Shown here: in pieces, positions 21,453 through 35,938 of the stretch | How the letters are laid out: every line of letters starts with the position of its first letter | Numbering within the stretch: the first letter of the stretch is position 1 | Origin: Linnemannia elongata | Taxonomy: Eukaryota; Mortierellomycota; Mortierellomycetes; Mortierellales; Mortierellaceae | DNA: 64,000 nucleotides | Direction of reading: 5' to 3' | Assembly (NCBI GenBank): GCA_036320915.1 | Contig: JAXBDG010000003.1 | Location: 2,852,001 to 2,916,000, forward strand | Translations under genes and position numbers: made by a program | The notes under the pieces: generated by a model | Told to the model about the DNA's origin: nothing | What the model saw: the letters and a program-made list of their open reading frames with translations, nothing else | The model's database searches: none

Positions 21453-23928
21453 TCAAGGAGGGAGGCGATTGTGCCATCGTTTTACTCCAAGGTTTGATTT
21501 TCTTTTGTTTTCTTGTGGGCATGGGCGTAACCCTGGGAACAACAATGCGCAACCGTCCCCTTTCGTTCTTTCATCCTCGGTAAACAAAGACAGAGAAATA
21601 TAGTATTGAGAGAGAGGGAGAGAAATGGTGGCAAGAAAGTATGAGAGAGACATAGTGAGGAGAATATGGTCTCGCATGAACAGCAGTAAGAAAGTGCGAT
21701 GGTACAATCAACCTGCTCTTACAACAAACCTTTTTGCCTCAAGAATATTAGCAGTCGAAAGCAAAAAGAAAAAAAAGAAGAGCAATGGCAGGGTCCTGGT
21801 CTAACCCTGTCTGTCAGCTGCCTGCGGATGCATGCTCCCCTCCCCCTCGCCCCCGCATGCATAGCTTACACACTCCAAAATACAAAGCAGGACCCCCGAT
21901 TGTGACGACAAGGCAACGCCGTTCGATATTACCGCCACATCCGTTCGATTTTTTTTATTCTTTCTCTATCTCGTATTCTTTCTTGTTGTCTCTACTTCTC
22001 TTATTGTTGTTCACTCTCACTCTCATAAGTTCTGCCATTGTTTTATTTGTTTGTTGCCGAGCTCACATTTTCCCAACCCTTGTGTTTGTTTGTTTACTTG
22101 GGCTGTTATTTTTTGTCTAGTGTACGTGGGCAGTTATGTTCCCTGGACTGACTGTGTGAAAAAAAAATCGTTGAGAGAGGGGCGAGGGAAAGGATAGGAG
22201 GAAGAGAGTGAGAGTGAGAGAGAGGGTGCTCGTTTTTCGATTTATCGGGCCAATCACAGATGCTCTTGCATGCGCAGAAGGAGTAAGGAAAGACAGACCA
22301 AGCAACAGAGATACAACAAAAGAGACAAAATAGTCGACAGTCAAACACTGCAACAACAAAAATAGGATGGGCATATGGATATGTGAAAGTAGGAGCAGAC
22401 ATTTAGAGAGGAAATGCAACCATGACCCAGGCCTTTTACTCAAGACTTCCCTGCCTACTCCCCCCCCCCCTTCATGCTTGTATCTGCAGGCTGTTGCATT
22501 TACTTACCCTGTCTCGACCGAGCAGGTGAAGGGCAGTCAAATAGAAAAGTGCACGTCTCCGTCGTCTCTATCGGAAGACGTTCCTTTTAACAGTCATTTT
22601 CTGTCTCTGTACTCTTATTACTTTCTCTTACTACCAACCGTCCCGTAGCTGACTTGTACCATGCTCGCTTTTTATGTGCTTCTGTCGGTTTGCTGTTGGG
22701 CCCTTCTAAAGGGTTCTCTTACAGGGACTAGCACGGTTTTTTTGACAGCTTTAGAATGATTTTTTTTTTATTTTTATATTGAGTCAGCTTTGTGTCTCTT
22801 GTTCTTTCGTCCAATTTGTCCCCCTCTCTCCCACTCCTACTAAAGGCAGAAGTTTTTTTGTTTAGCGTTGATGCACTTGTTTTGAGCTCAACGTTGGTGT
22901 CGTCCAAACACTGCTCGTCTGACTTTAGATAGGCGGCAGGAACAGGGATGCAAGCCCCGGCGAAGCAAGTGGCACAGCTGAGGGAATTCAGGTACCGAAA
23001 AATTAAAAAGAGTAACATCACTCGACCAGCATTACTAACTTTAATTGGCCTATGACACTTCAGTGCAGTTCACCGCCACCATCTGCTTCCGCCCTCCTCT
23101 CTCCCTCTCTATTCCGATCGGGCAAAGACTGAAGGTTGAGCGTCCTTAAGCTCGGACCATTGCTGCGTAGCATCCTCTGGTACCGGCTGTAGGTTTTGCT
23201 GGCGCGCACCAAGACAACACTGAGGTATCATACAGGTCCTCTCTCGCACTCCTTCCCGCTCTTCTCCTTATCTCTCCTTTTACATGAGATAAAGAAAAAT
23301 GTTGAATTGGCTAAGAAAGTACGCGGGGCCCCTCTTTTCTTGCAATAAGCTCGTCTGGCAATGTAGTAACCCCTTTCCATGCGACGAAGCAGAATGGTTT
23401 GGGAGGCACACTCCAATGATTTCAGGAACCAGGAACATAAAAAAGGGGGAGTCGATCAGTTTGATTTCCGATTGGCTAGTGATATTTCACTTGCTGATCA
23501 CTTCCTACCTTCCTTCCACTCTGCATCAGGAAAGCACTAAGACAAGGGTCTAGCAGCTCGCAAAGGCCCCCAAGGAAAAGAAAAGGGGTGGATTTCCATG
23601 TGTGCCCCCCGGAGTTTTGTTTTGTTAACGCGGACTAAGATGGCACTAGATGTATCGAATAGGAAGTACTCCCAACAGTATCATTGCAGAGGTATCTCAC
23701 AACTAGTCTCATCTTTTACCCCCTCTTTTTTATCTTGCATGCAAATCATCAATTGCAAAATGAAATTTGTTATTGCAACCAAGACACGACCAAGCCCATT
23801 GAAGATATACAAGGAGAAGAGGAGGCTTTTTTTTGAGAAAATGAAGGAGTACCCTTTCTGCGAGTTTTTATTATTCAAAGAACCTAGTGAATAGGTAGAG
23901 ATTGTTTCATTCAAGTTTTTTTTGTCGA
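21453..23928. other. intergenic region between Sub3 and Sub4 with unresolved coding-like fragments
   Basis: No supported gene. On the minus strand, short stretches look more coding-like than the background: 23111-23240 (containing NLQPVPEDATQQWSELKDAQ) and 22870-23010 (containing CATCFAGACIPVPAAYL). The second follows an acceptor-like CCCTCAG. They are not in one continuous frame and I could not assemble a gene. Confidence 0.3.
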
Positions 23929-23943
23929 CCATGTCCTGCATGG
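23929..23943 (-). promoter_or_regulatory. putative Smaug/Vts1-type (CNGGN-loop) hairpin, Sub4 3' flank
   Basis: The transcript strand reads CCATG-CAGGA-CATGG, a perfect 5-bp stem with pentaloop CAGGA, 91 nt after the Sub4 stop. Confidence 0.55.
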
Positions 23944-24034
23944 GTTAAATAAAGTAGATACAAGTGAGTGGAGAGGGCGATGAAATCCTGTTCATCATCC
24001 TCTTAGTTCCCAACATCCAAAGAGAAAGGATGAT

Positions 24035-25201
24035 TTAGACGGCACCACCGTTGTAGACGAGGCGGTTGGCAGTGCCACCGAGGGAGCCCTTGACGACGTT
24101 CTTGGTCGAGGTGGTGGTGAGCTTGTCAAAGACGGACTGGGCAGTGTTCAAACCTCCCTTGGCGATGTAAAGGGCAGCAACACCGACGACGTGGGGGGTG
24201 GCCATCGAGGTTCCGGAGATGGTGTTGGTGGCAGAGGTGCCGCCGATCCAGGCAGAGGTGATTCCGACACCGGGTCCGAAGATCTCGACACAGGTTCCGT
24301 AGGAGGTGAACGAGGCGGGGTAGTCGGTCTTGTCGGTGGCTCCGACGGTGTAGGTGTTGGCGGCACCGGCGGGGGAACCAGTGCAGGCGTTGTTGGCGGA
24401 GTTACCGGCAGCGACGATCAAGGGGATGTTCTTGGCGTAGAGGCGGCCAGCGGCATCATCGATGGCCTGGGACTTGCCACCTCCGAGAGACATGTTGACA
24501 ACCGACTTTCCGGCGACGGCGCGGGAAGCGACCCAGTCCATACCGGCGACGACACCGGAGGTGGAGCCGGAACCAGAGGCATCCAAAACCTTGACACCGA
24601 CAATGTTGACCTTCTTGGCAACTCCGTACTTGGTGCCTCCGATGGTTCCAGAGACGTGGGTACCGTGACCGTTCTCGTCAGTGTTGGCAGATCCGGAGAT
24701 GAAGTTAGCACCGAAGGTGGCACGACCACCGAAGTCAGAGTGGGCGGCGTAGACACCGGTGTCAACAACGTAGGCGGTGACTCCGGAACCGGCGAGGTCG
24801 TTGTAGTAGTAAGGGGAGGAGAGGTTCAAGACCTGCTGGGAGACACGGGTCAATCCCCAGGAGGGGACGGGGGACTGAGAGCCCTGGATGGTGACAACGG
24901 CATCCTGCTCGACGTAAGCAACATCGGGGTTGGCCTGGATGGCCTTGAGGGTGGCGGCATCAAAGGTGGCGTGGAAACCGGGGATGGCGGTGTACTCGCG
25001 CTGGATCTCGGGGGCGCGACCACGGCCGTTGTACTTCTTGGCAATGCCATCGAACTTGGTCTTGAAACCGGGAGCGGCGGCGTTGTCCTTGAGGACGACA
25101 ATGTACGAGTCGGGGATGACGCGCTGGTTGGCAGCGGGGGCGATCAAGGGAGCGGCCTGGACGGCGGCGATGAGGGCAACGATGACAAGAGTGTACTTCA
25201 T
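24035..25201 (-). CDS. Sub4, secreted proteinase K-like subtilisin (peptidase S8A)
   Basis: This intronless gene encodes 388 aa. The ATG at 25201 is chosen because it opens a signal peptide (MKYTLVIVALIAAVQAA) aligned with the paralogues; the longer upstream frame is leader. An I9-type propeptide covers about 28-105. Catalytic residues are complete: D147, H179 (DENGHGTHVSG), N267 (VAAGNS) and S332 (SGTSMATPHVV). The leader (PLIAPAANQ) and the segment YYYNDLAG resemble Sub3, the propeptide core and residues 211-266 are nearly identical to Sub2, and the core promoter resembles Sub1. A functional secreted endopeptidase is expected. Strong codon bias leaves a long open antisense frame. Confidence 0.96.
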   Translation of the reverse strand: MKYTLVIVALIAAVQAAPLIAPAANQRVIPDSYIVVLKDNAAAPGFKTKFDGIAKKYNGRGRAPEIQREYTAIPGFHATFDAATLKAIQANPDVAYVEQDAVVTIQGSQSPVPSWGLTRVSQQVLNLSSPYYYNDLAGSGVTAYVVDTGVYAAHSDFGGRATFGANFISGSANTDENGHGTHVSGTIGGTKYGVAKKVNIVGVKVLDASGSGSTSGVVAGMDWVASRAVAGKSVVNMSLGGGKSQAIDDAAGRLYAKNIPLIVAAGNSANNACTGSPAGAANTYTVGATDKTDYPASFTSYGTCVEIFGPGVGITSAWIGGTSATNTISGTSMATPHVVGVAALYIAKGGLNTAQSVFDKLTTTSTKNVVKGSLGGTANRLVYNGGAV

Positions 25202-25324
25202 GGTGAGAGTTGGTTTTTTGGTTGGGAGTGAGTTGGTTTGGAAGAGAGGAGTTGGTTGGTAGGGAAGAAGAGAGGAGTTGGGATGAGGAATAAAAAAAGA
25301 AAAGAAATGGCGGATGATCCCGTT

Positions 25325-25335
25325 CCTTTTATATA
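25325..25335 (-). promoter_or_regulatory. TATA box of Sub4
   Basis: The minus strand reads TATATAAAAGG about 125 nt before the ATG. It is followed by AACG and a TTATTCCTCATC block as in Sub1. Confidence 0.65.
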
Positions 25336-26541
25336 AATTTGTGGATCTTTTACTAAGGGGGTCAAGGAGCGTGAGGGGTTCAAGAATCAAGGGTAAAAGG
25401 GGGAGCAGATACCCTGGATATGGCATGGGCAAAGCATCCGCAAATTCAAAACGGATGAGTGATCCAGTACGGGTAATCTCCCCAAGGGTCGGTCACCCTT
25501 CTTCCTCGGTAACAAATCATGAGAAAAAGAGTATGGAGGTAATTTGTTTTGTTTTGTTTGTTTGTTATTGTTAGTTTCGATCTGAGAATGAGCATAAAGG
25601 CGAAAGGGATTGACGATGGTGCAATCGTGGTTTCTGTCTCTTCCCCTCCTTTTCCCCTCGCCTCTCTCATTCTCGAAGAAAGCGTGTTTGTGTGCATTTG
25701 TTTGTGTCCCTTGCAGATGACAGTAGTCATTCTTGCTTTGTGTTTGTTCAATGAATTGTACTTTTGCTATTGTATCTTTTCCTCCTCTCTCTGTCTCTTT
25801 GATTACAATAGGATTCAATATAAAGAGCGATCGCACGGGTGGCAAAATATGTAATGTGTGTGTCCGGCCCTGTCCCTGACAGCGAGCGAACGAGAGAACG
25901 AGAGACCCTGGACTAGCCCCGTTTAGCGTAAAGTTTGTTTCTTTGTTTTTTGTTTTTTGTTTTTGTTTTCTTTTTGTTTGTTTTTTGAAGAAGGGTCCAT
26001 TTCCCTTCCACCTCTCCCTCTCCCAATTCCAATTTGTCAATCACTGCTGCCTTCACATCCCTTCCCTTCAACAAGCAGATGCAAGGGATGTGAAGTAAAA
26101 ATGGGTTTTAGAGGGACTTGGAGAAATCGTATTCTATTCCGTCGTTGGACTGTGTATGCGCATGTGTGTGAGAGAGGACGTGAACCAATCAGAAATCTGC
26201 TCATTTTCGTACGAGGACAAAGCGAGAGGGAGAAGCAGAGGATAAGGATGTGAATATTGTTTCACTTATTCATTTGTTTGACATGGGGTCTCTCCAAACC
26301 TACCACCATCGTCTACTAAAACAAAAACAAAAAAAACAAAAAGAAAAGCATTACCAAGCGAGAAGGGAAGACGCGGATGTGAACAATAAGACCAGACCCT
26401 TTTCTGTTTCCCATCATCCCCACAGGGTAAGCCTTAATACACCCTTTGCCTACCAAACACCATACCCAACAACATATTTTTTAGCAACACTAATCGAACT
26501 CAAAATCTTAATAGAGCTACTTTACCGGGAGACGACTACCA

Positions 26542-26542
<1 letters not shown>

Positions 26543-26572
<30 letters not shown>
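26543..26572 (+). repeat. poly(A) tract of 30
   Basis: Uninterrupted A tract in intergenic DNA. No coding remnant of a retrocopied gene was seen upstream of it. Confidence 0.9.
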
Positions 26573-26574
<2 letters not shown>

Positions 26575-26731
26575 TGAGGAGAGGAGAAGAGAGTTCCGGG
26601 CTAGCCTTCGCAATTCTCTAACAGCGTGATTATGGTTTTTTTCACACACACTATTCGGTAAACTCTCTTGGGAAAAGAGGTGACGAGGGAAGATATTGAC
26701 GCGAGAACTCATGTTTGTTGAACCACTCCCT

Positions 26732-26845
26732 CTACTTCTTTTCTCTTTGCTTGTTGATGAGAACAGCAAAAGTCAATTGAGCCCAAGTAGAATAAGCAAA
26801 AGGAACAAGAACGAGACCCAGGGTGAAGAGAATCCAGAATGTCAT
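26732..26845 (-). CDS. possible 37-aa single-span membrane peptide
   Basis: From the ATG at 26845 the frame encodes a hydrophobic segment (MTFWILFTLGLVLVPFAYS) and ends in a basic tail (INKQREKK). That shape is seen in small ER or plasma-membrane proteolipids. It could equally be a chance frame, or the last exon of a gene whose other exons I cannot find. No family is recognised. Confidence 0.2.
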   Translation of the reverse strand: MTFWILFTLGLVLVPFAYSTWAQLTFAVLINKQREKK

Positions 26846-29800
26846 ACCTCGGAAAAAGAGCGAAGATTGTGAAAAAGGAGGTAGGATGACGGGGCATTAG
26901 CACCAATGGCGCGAGAATGTAAGGCGTCTGCAACGAGCACCTGCTCGAGCAGGGAAAATACTCTCCATTCCTATTCGCTGTCACCCCTTCCTTTGTCTTT
27001 CTGTCACCCCCTACCCATACTCAGTGTCGCCATCGAGGAGGGTCTAGTGAGTGACTAAGGAAAAAAGTACCCGCTTCAAACACCGACCAGGGGGAGACAT
27101 ATGTAAGTGAACGTGGTTTTGCAGGGGTTATCAGAAAAACTGCCGATTCGGTGCAAGGGGGAGGAAACCCCTTGTTACTGCGCTACCCTATTTTTTCTCC
27201 CTCCCTCCCTCCTTCTACTCGCTGTCTCCCTCCCCCAAACCCCAACCATCATGGTTGTCTGTATGCAGGTCCGTATCTTGGAGGGAAGCAGTATGAAAGA
27301 ATGAGAGAGGGATAGAGGCGTCTAGTACGCATTTGCTCAAGTGTGATGTGATTTTTATTTTCAGGGGCTGGGACAGGACAGGACAGGGACAGTAGGTTCA
27401 AAGTAAACAAGGTGAGCCCGCATCCTCTTTGGATTGCAATTCAAAATGTTATTTTATTTCGAGCTAAAGATCGTAATCGAGGAGCCTTGGGAAGCTGTGA
27501 GATGGTGTTGGTGGTGTGCAAACGAGCAAAGCATATGAGCGGGCAGGGGTCAAGTGTAAGGTGAAAGGAAGGGGGGGACATGCGAGGCAGAGTGTGTGAG
27601 AGAGCATTTTCATTACGCGACGACAGAGGGAGAAGGAGAAGGAGGGGAGGCGTCATTTCATGTACGGCACTCATGATCAATAAGCAAAATACAGGTGAGC
27701 AACGACGAGTCAACAGATGAAGATGGGAGGTTCATCCTTTACCCTACATCTTGACTCCCTCTCTCACCTACTCACTAGCCTGCATTCCGGGAACCCTCCT
27801 CCATTTCGGTCTAGTTTGTCAAAACGGCCAAGCTGTCTCTTTATTGCACCTCTTCCTCAACGGATGAACGATAGGGTGGACCCTGCTTCATCCCTATCCT
27901 ATGCTATCATACTGTTTGTTTTTCTGTTTTATCATTATCGTTGTTTTTGTTTTCTTTCCCAACGGTCTACGCAAAACATTTCCCATGGGCACCCTATCCA
28001 TCTCTCTGTCTAATAAACTGCTGACTGACAGACCATGTACTTTGTTTACATTGGAGTGCGAAGTTGTGGTCCCTGGGAAAATGCAGGTGAGATTGCTATT
28101 TGTTTTTTTTTTAATCGATGAGAAACGCGAAATAAGTTGGGATACGAGAGTGTGAGAAAGGAAGTGACAGAGAGAGAGAGAGAGCTAAGGAGAGGAAGGC
28201 GATGGGAAGGAGGCATTTGCGTGGTAATCCCAATCACATTTTTCGCACCATCTTTCTTTTCGCTATTCCATCTTTTCTTCTCCCACGGATATTCATACTC
28301 TAACGGTCCAGACAACTAACCTCTCCAAATGTCAACAATGAAGCAAGATAATGAAGCAGACTCGAAATGAAAACTATGCCCTTTTCGGTTCACTTTCCCA
28401 TGGGATTACGGAAGAGGGTTCCAGACGTGATAGATGGACCCAGGGCCACTCTGGCGTGCGAATAAAACAATAGCATTGAAGGCGCGGTTCTATAGAGAGC
28501 ATGAGGGCGCGGGCTTGAAGGAAGAAATGTTCCCTGGAACGGTTGGACAATCAATTCACCAACACCGACATCTCTGCGGAATATCCTTAATGATCCAGAA
28601 CGAGACATTCGAAGACAAGAGGTCGAAGCGTGTTTAGCAAAGAAGGGCTACTGGGAATCAGGGTCTAGGCGTGTTTTTTTTTTTACCTTTCTCTAGAGAC
28701 GAGTTAGACAAAGTTCATACCAGAAAGCCATAGTCACCCGGTAATGTTTGTTGTTTTTTTTTTTTTAGTTTTCTTTTGGATTGTGGTCGGGCTTGGGTGT
28801 GAAGGGAGAATCTCGATATGGCCCTTTGGTTTGGCCGCGCGTTCGCTTTTTTGTTTTTCTCTTCACTATTACAGTTTCTCTTCTCCCCGCTTGCGTGTGA
28901 AAACACGTCGTCGATGTAAACAAACATAAACAACTCCCTTCTTCCCTTCCTTTGAAATCTTGTTTCTCCCAGGGAACAGTGTTAAAGTATAGGAAGGCAG
29001 GGTCCACATCCCTCACTGGCCCACCAGCGTAAACAAAAACGTTATATTTGTTTGTTTCTTTGACTAGCTCTTTACACTCTCTGCAACATCGAAGGGGAGA
29101 GAGAGAGAGAAAGAGAGAGAGAGAGTGTGAGAGCAACAAGCAAGAGTAAGCGGCTGATTGATGATTGGCCATTCGGCACCATCGAGATCACACGCTCATG
29201 CTCATTTTGTTACAGTCACGACATCCGGTAAGGGAAGGTTCCTATTGGCTGGTCACCATCGGTGCCTTGGTCGCCTTTTTCTTGATATCTAGATATATCT
29301 TGGAGGGGGTGAATGCATGCGAGAGGGTGAGAGGGAAGGGAAGAACGGGGTAGAAGGTGTGTATGCAAAGTGGTAGACACGTTAATGTTTGCTGGAGTGC
29401 GTTGAAGTAGAAGGAAGAAAGGAGAGGGAAGGAGGGAGAAAAAAGGGAGTGGATCCTTGGTATGGATATGTCCATGATCACTTGCTTAATGCAAGGTTAC
29501 AGACATAGAGTGGAGAGGGGATGGATGATCGATTTTCGATTAGGTATGCAAGAGGACGAGGGAGAAAGAGAATGGTGCTGAGCTACTCCAATGCAGAGAG
29601 GGAGGGAGAAGGAGGACCTTACCAGCCTAATTCACAACTACATCCACATTCCATACGCTTCTCCTCTCTTTCCCTCACACTGCATCGCCATCGCGCGCGA
29701 GATGCATCTACTATCGAACCCAACGTCTTATTTTATCCACTTGGTACATTCCTTTGCCTTTCTTCGTCTCTGCCTGCTGCATACTAATGGGCACGTTGTC

Positions 29801-30698
29801 GCTGAGGATACATATCCCGCCTACCCACCAATCGCCTTCCGTTCCAGCTCTCGCTCCTGTTAAAGAAGTGTGTTCAATTCAGTCGGCTTTTTACTCCTCA
29901 AGTCTGTGAAGTACAGTGAAGTTACCTTTGGATTTTGTTGAAGTGTTGGTAAAACGACAAGATTTTGGCGCTAGAGAAAGTGCCCTAGTTGGTCGACACT
30001 AGTACCTGCACCATCTCTTCTTCCCTCCTCCTTAGACCCTTTCAACACCACACATCTCTCCCCAATGTCTGCCTTGCATTTGTGTGCGCTTAAGAGAGTG
30101 ATTTCTACAACCTGCAACACCCCTCTTCGTTTCGCAGCAGGGCGCCCTGCATAAACTCTCGGACTTACTAACCTATCCCAGCCTAGTCAAGGCTAGCGTA
30201 CCAACCCGTCCGCCAAGCAAAAAGGTCCATGCAAAGATGTAAGGATAGGGACTAAAACGAGCGCACGAACAGACCTTTTTTTAGTCATCAAAACAATGAG
30301 CATCGAGATATGTGGTGGGATGTGAAAGGAAAAAAAGAGCGAAAAGCGCACAACCAATGGAGTTTTGAGCGAGTACAACAAAGCACAAACATTTTTTGTG
30401 TGTTGGGGTGGTTTCCTATCTGATAGCATTTGCAGCAGCAGCACGCCATTATCACGTTCTGACCTGCTTCTGGGTTTTTGTGGATGCGGCAGTGAGATAC
30501 AAACATTTTTCATGTACTAACGTAAGTGGAGTGCAGAGTGGGATGTTTATTCATTCATTCGCTCGATCGTGCATTAACTCCTTCCTCCATTCATCCCACC
30601 TGCATTCCCCCCCCCCCCTTCACGCTACACCCCTCTTGCACTTTTTGCATTCCAATTGAGACATGTCTTTCTACTGTTGCCTCCAACAGCCCCTTCCC

Positions 30699-34262
<3,564 letters not shown>

Positions 34263-35938
34263 TGTTTGTTGGAGATGTGTCACGAGTGATGTGTGAAGAA
34301 AGAGAGGATGGAATCGGATGTCGAATGTGGGTTGATCCGTGTTCTTGTTGGCTACGGGGGGGCTAGGAGAGGGTATGAATGAGAGAGCAGAGGAAGGAGG
34401 AGGGGAATGTGAGATGAGAGTGAGGCGAGGCGGAGAGGAGAGGACTGTGGACGATTGCCACGGGGAAGGAAAAGTGGTAAGAGAAAAGAAAAAGAAATTG
34501 AAGAATGGGACGTAAACTACAAAAAGGGGAATCAAGAAGGTTCAACCTTTTGAGAAACAAGGATACGACTGGAAGGGGAGAAGGAGAAGGGGCAAAGCGA
34601 TAAGACTGAGGGAGAGTGAAAAGGCACAGGCAGTGAAGTGTGAACACCCTAATCAGATCTTCATTAAATCCAGAATATGAGCAGGGATATAGAGGAAAAT
34701 GATTGAGCCATCTGATTGGTTACAGATGGACCGTTGCTGGTTTATTTGCAATTTGTTACTTTGTCGGTCTTCTGAAGGAAGACACCGGTAATGCAAGAAA
34801 CCTAAGCGAGGCGCTGTCGCCACCATGGTTAACACTGACTCCTCCACCCTGGCCTATTTGCCATTTTTTGCTTCCGTTTTTCAATGCCTATTGCTTGTTA
34901 TTTCTTGTTGTCGTTCAAATGATATAAGGGGAGATTGTTTTAAGGAAAAAAAAAAAGGCTCCCACAAAATGTGGAGTTCCTTTGGTGTTTGCGACGCGTT
35001 CAAAATAAGAAGAGGGTCCCTCTTGTTCATTTCGCTTTGTATCAATGCCTGTTGAGTCTTTGTTTGCCCTTAATAAGATTGACGGGTAGCAAGAAGGTCC
35101 ATCCTCGATGGCTATCCATCCAGGCACCATCAGTTGATCACCTTGTTTGTGTCACTCTCAGGAGTGATCAGACATACAATAATTTTTGATCAAACAAACA
35201 CAAATAACGGTTGACCGTCCGTCCGTCCGTCCGTCCACTGTACCAACCAAGCCCTTCGTTCTTTTTTGCCTTGTTCCTTCCTAATCCCTGTCCATGTGGT
35301 TTATCCATGAAATCAAATTGTATGAGCCATTTTTTCCTTTCTTTCTTTTCATTTGTCTGTTTTTTTCTTTTCCTCTGTCCGTTTTACATGGCCTTGGTAC
35401 ATCATCCTCTACCTCTCTTTGCTCTCACTCATTGCTCCACGACAGACAAGCAGACAAACAGACAAACGCTCTCTTCTCTTTTGGCTCTAATTCACCTTCA
35501 ATAATAAGCTGTTTCTTGCTTGCCTGACCTGTCGACCTTCTCTTCTCTTAACCTGCTCCCAGTCCACCCTCTTTCTTAACACTTTACTGGTCTTCTTTGT
35601 CATCATCCCTCTTTCTTCTGTCTGCCCACCCATCATCCCCTTCTCTTTCCTCTCTCTCTCTCTCTCTCTCCCTCATCCCTCCCTTTTCCTTCTTTCATCT
35701 CTTCATCCCATACCGTCCCTTCCCTTCCCATCCCTTCCCGACCCTCTCCCCTTTCCCTTTTCCTTTCTCCGCCCCTCCTTCCTTACTACTCTCGCTCCTT
35801 CTACTCCTCCTCCGTCCCTTTACACATTCCTCCTTCCCTAACACCCCTTCGACACCTTTGTCTCATCCATACTCCTATACATACACACCCACCCGCCTTG
35901 TCTGCCATATACTACTCCCTTAGTCGACTACCTGGACG
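34263..35938. promoter_or_regulatory. divergent promoter region, TAH18 / neurofibromin
   Basis: This 1.7 kb region separates two divergent genes. A CCGT tetranucleotide run lies at 35216-35236. From about 35540 to the neurofibromin ATG the plus strand is strongly pyrimidine-rich with a CT microsatellite at 35653-35671, typical of a fungal leader. No other gene was seen. Confidence 0.5.

Larger units (their letters stand above)
25336..30698. other. 5.4 kb intergenic region between Sub4 and the diflavin reductase
   Basis: No supported multi-exon gene. It contains a 30-A tract (26543-26572), GA-rich microsatellites (28167-28186; 29098-29128) and one possible 37-codon frame at 26732-26845, listed separately. 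No structural RNA was recognised. Confidence 0.4.

Noticed and set aside
28390..28640. Minus-strand frame MSRSGSLRIFRRDVGVG
   Set aside because: Mixed composition in all three frames, no recognisable family and no splice context; looks like chance.
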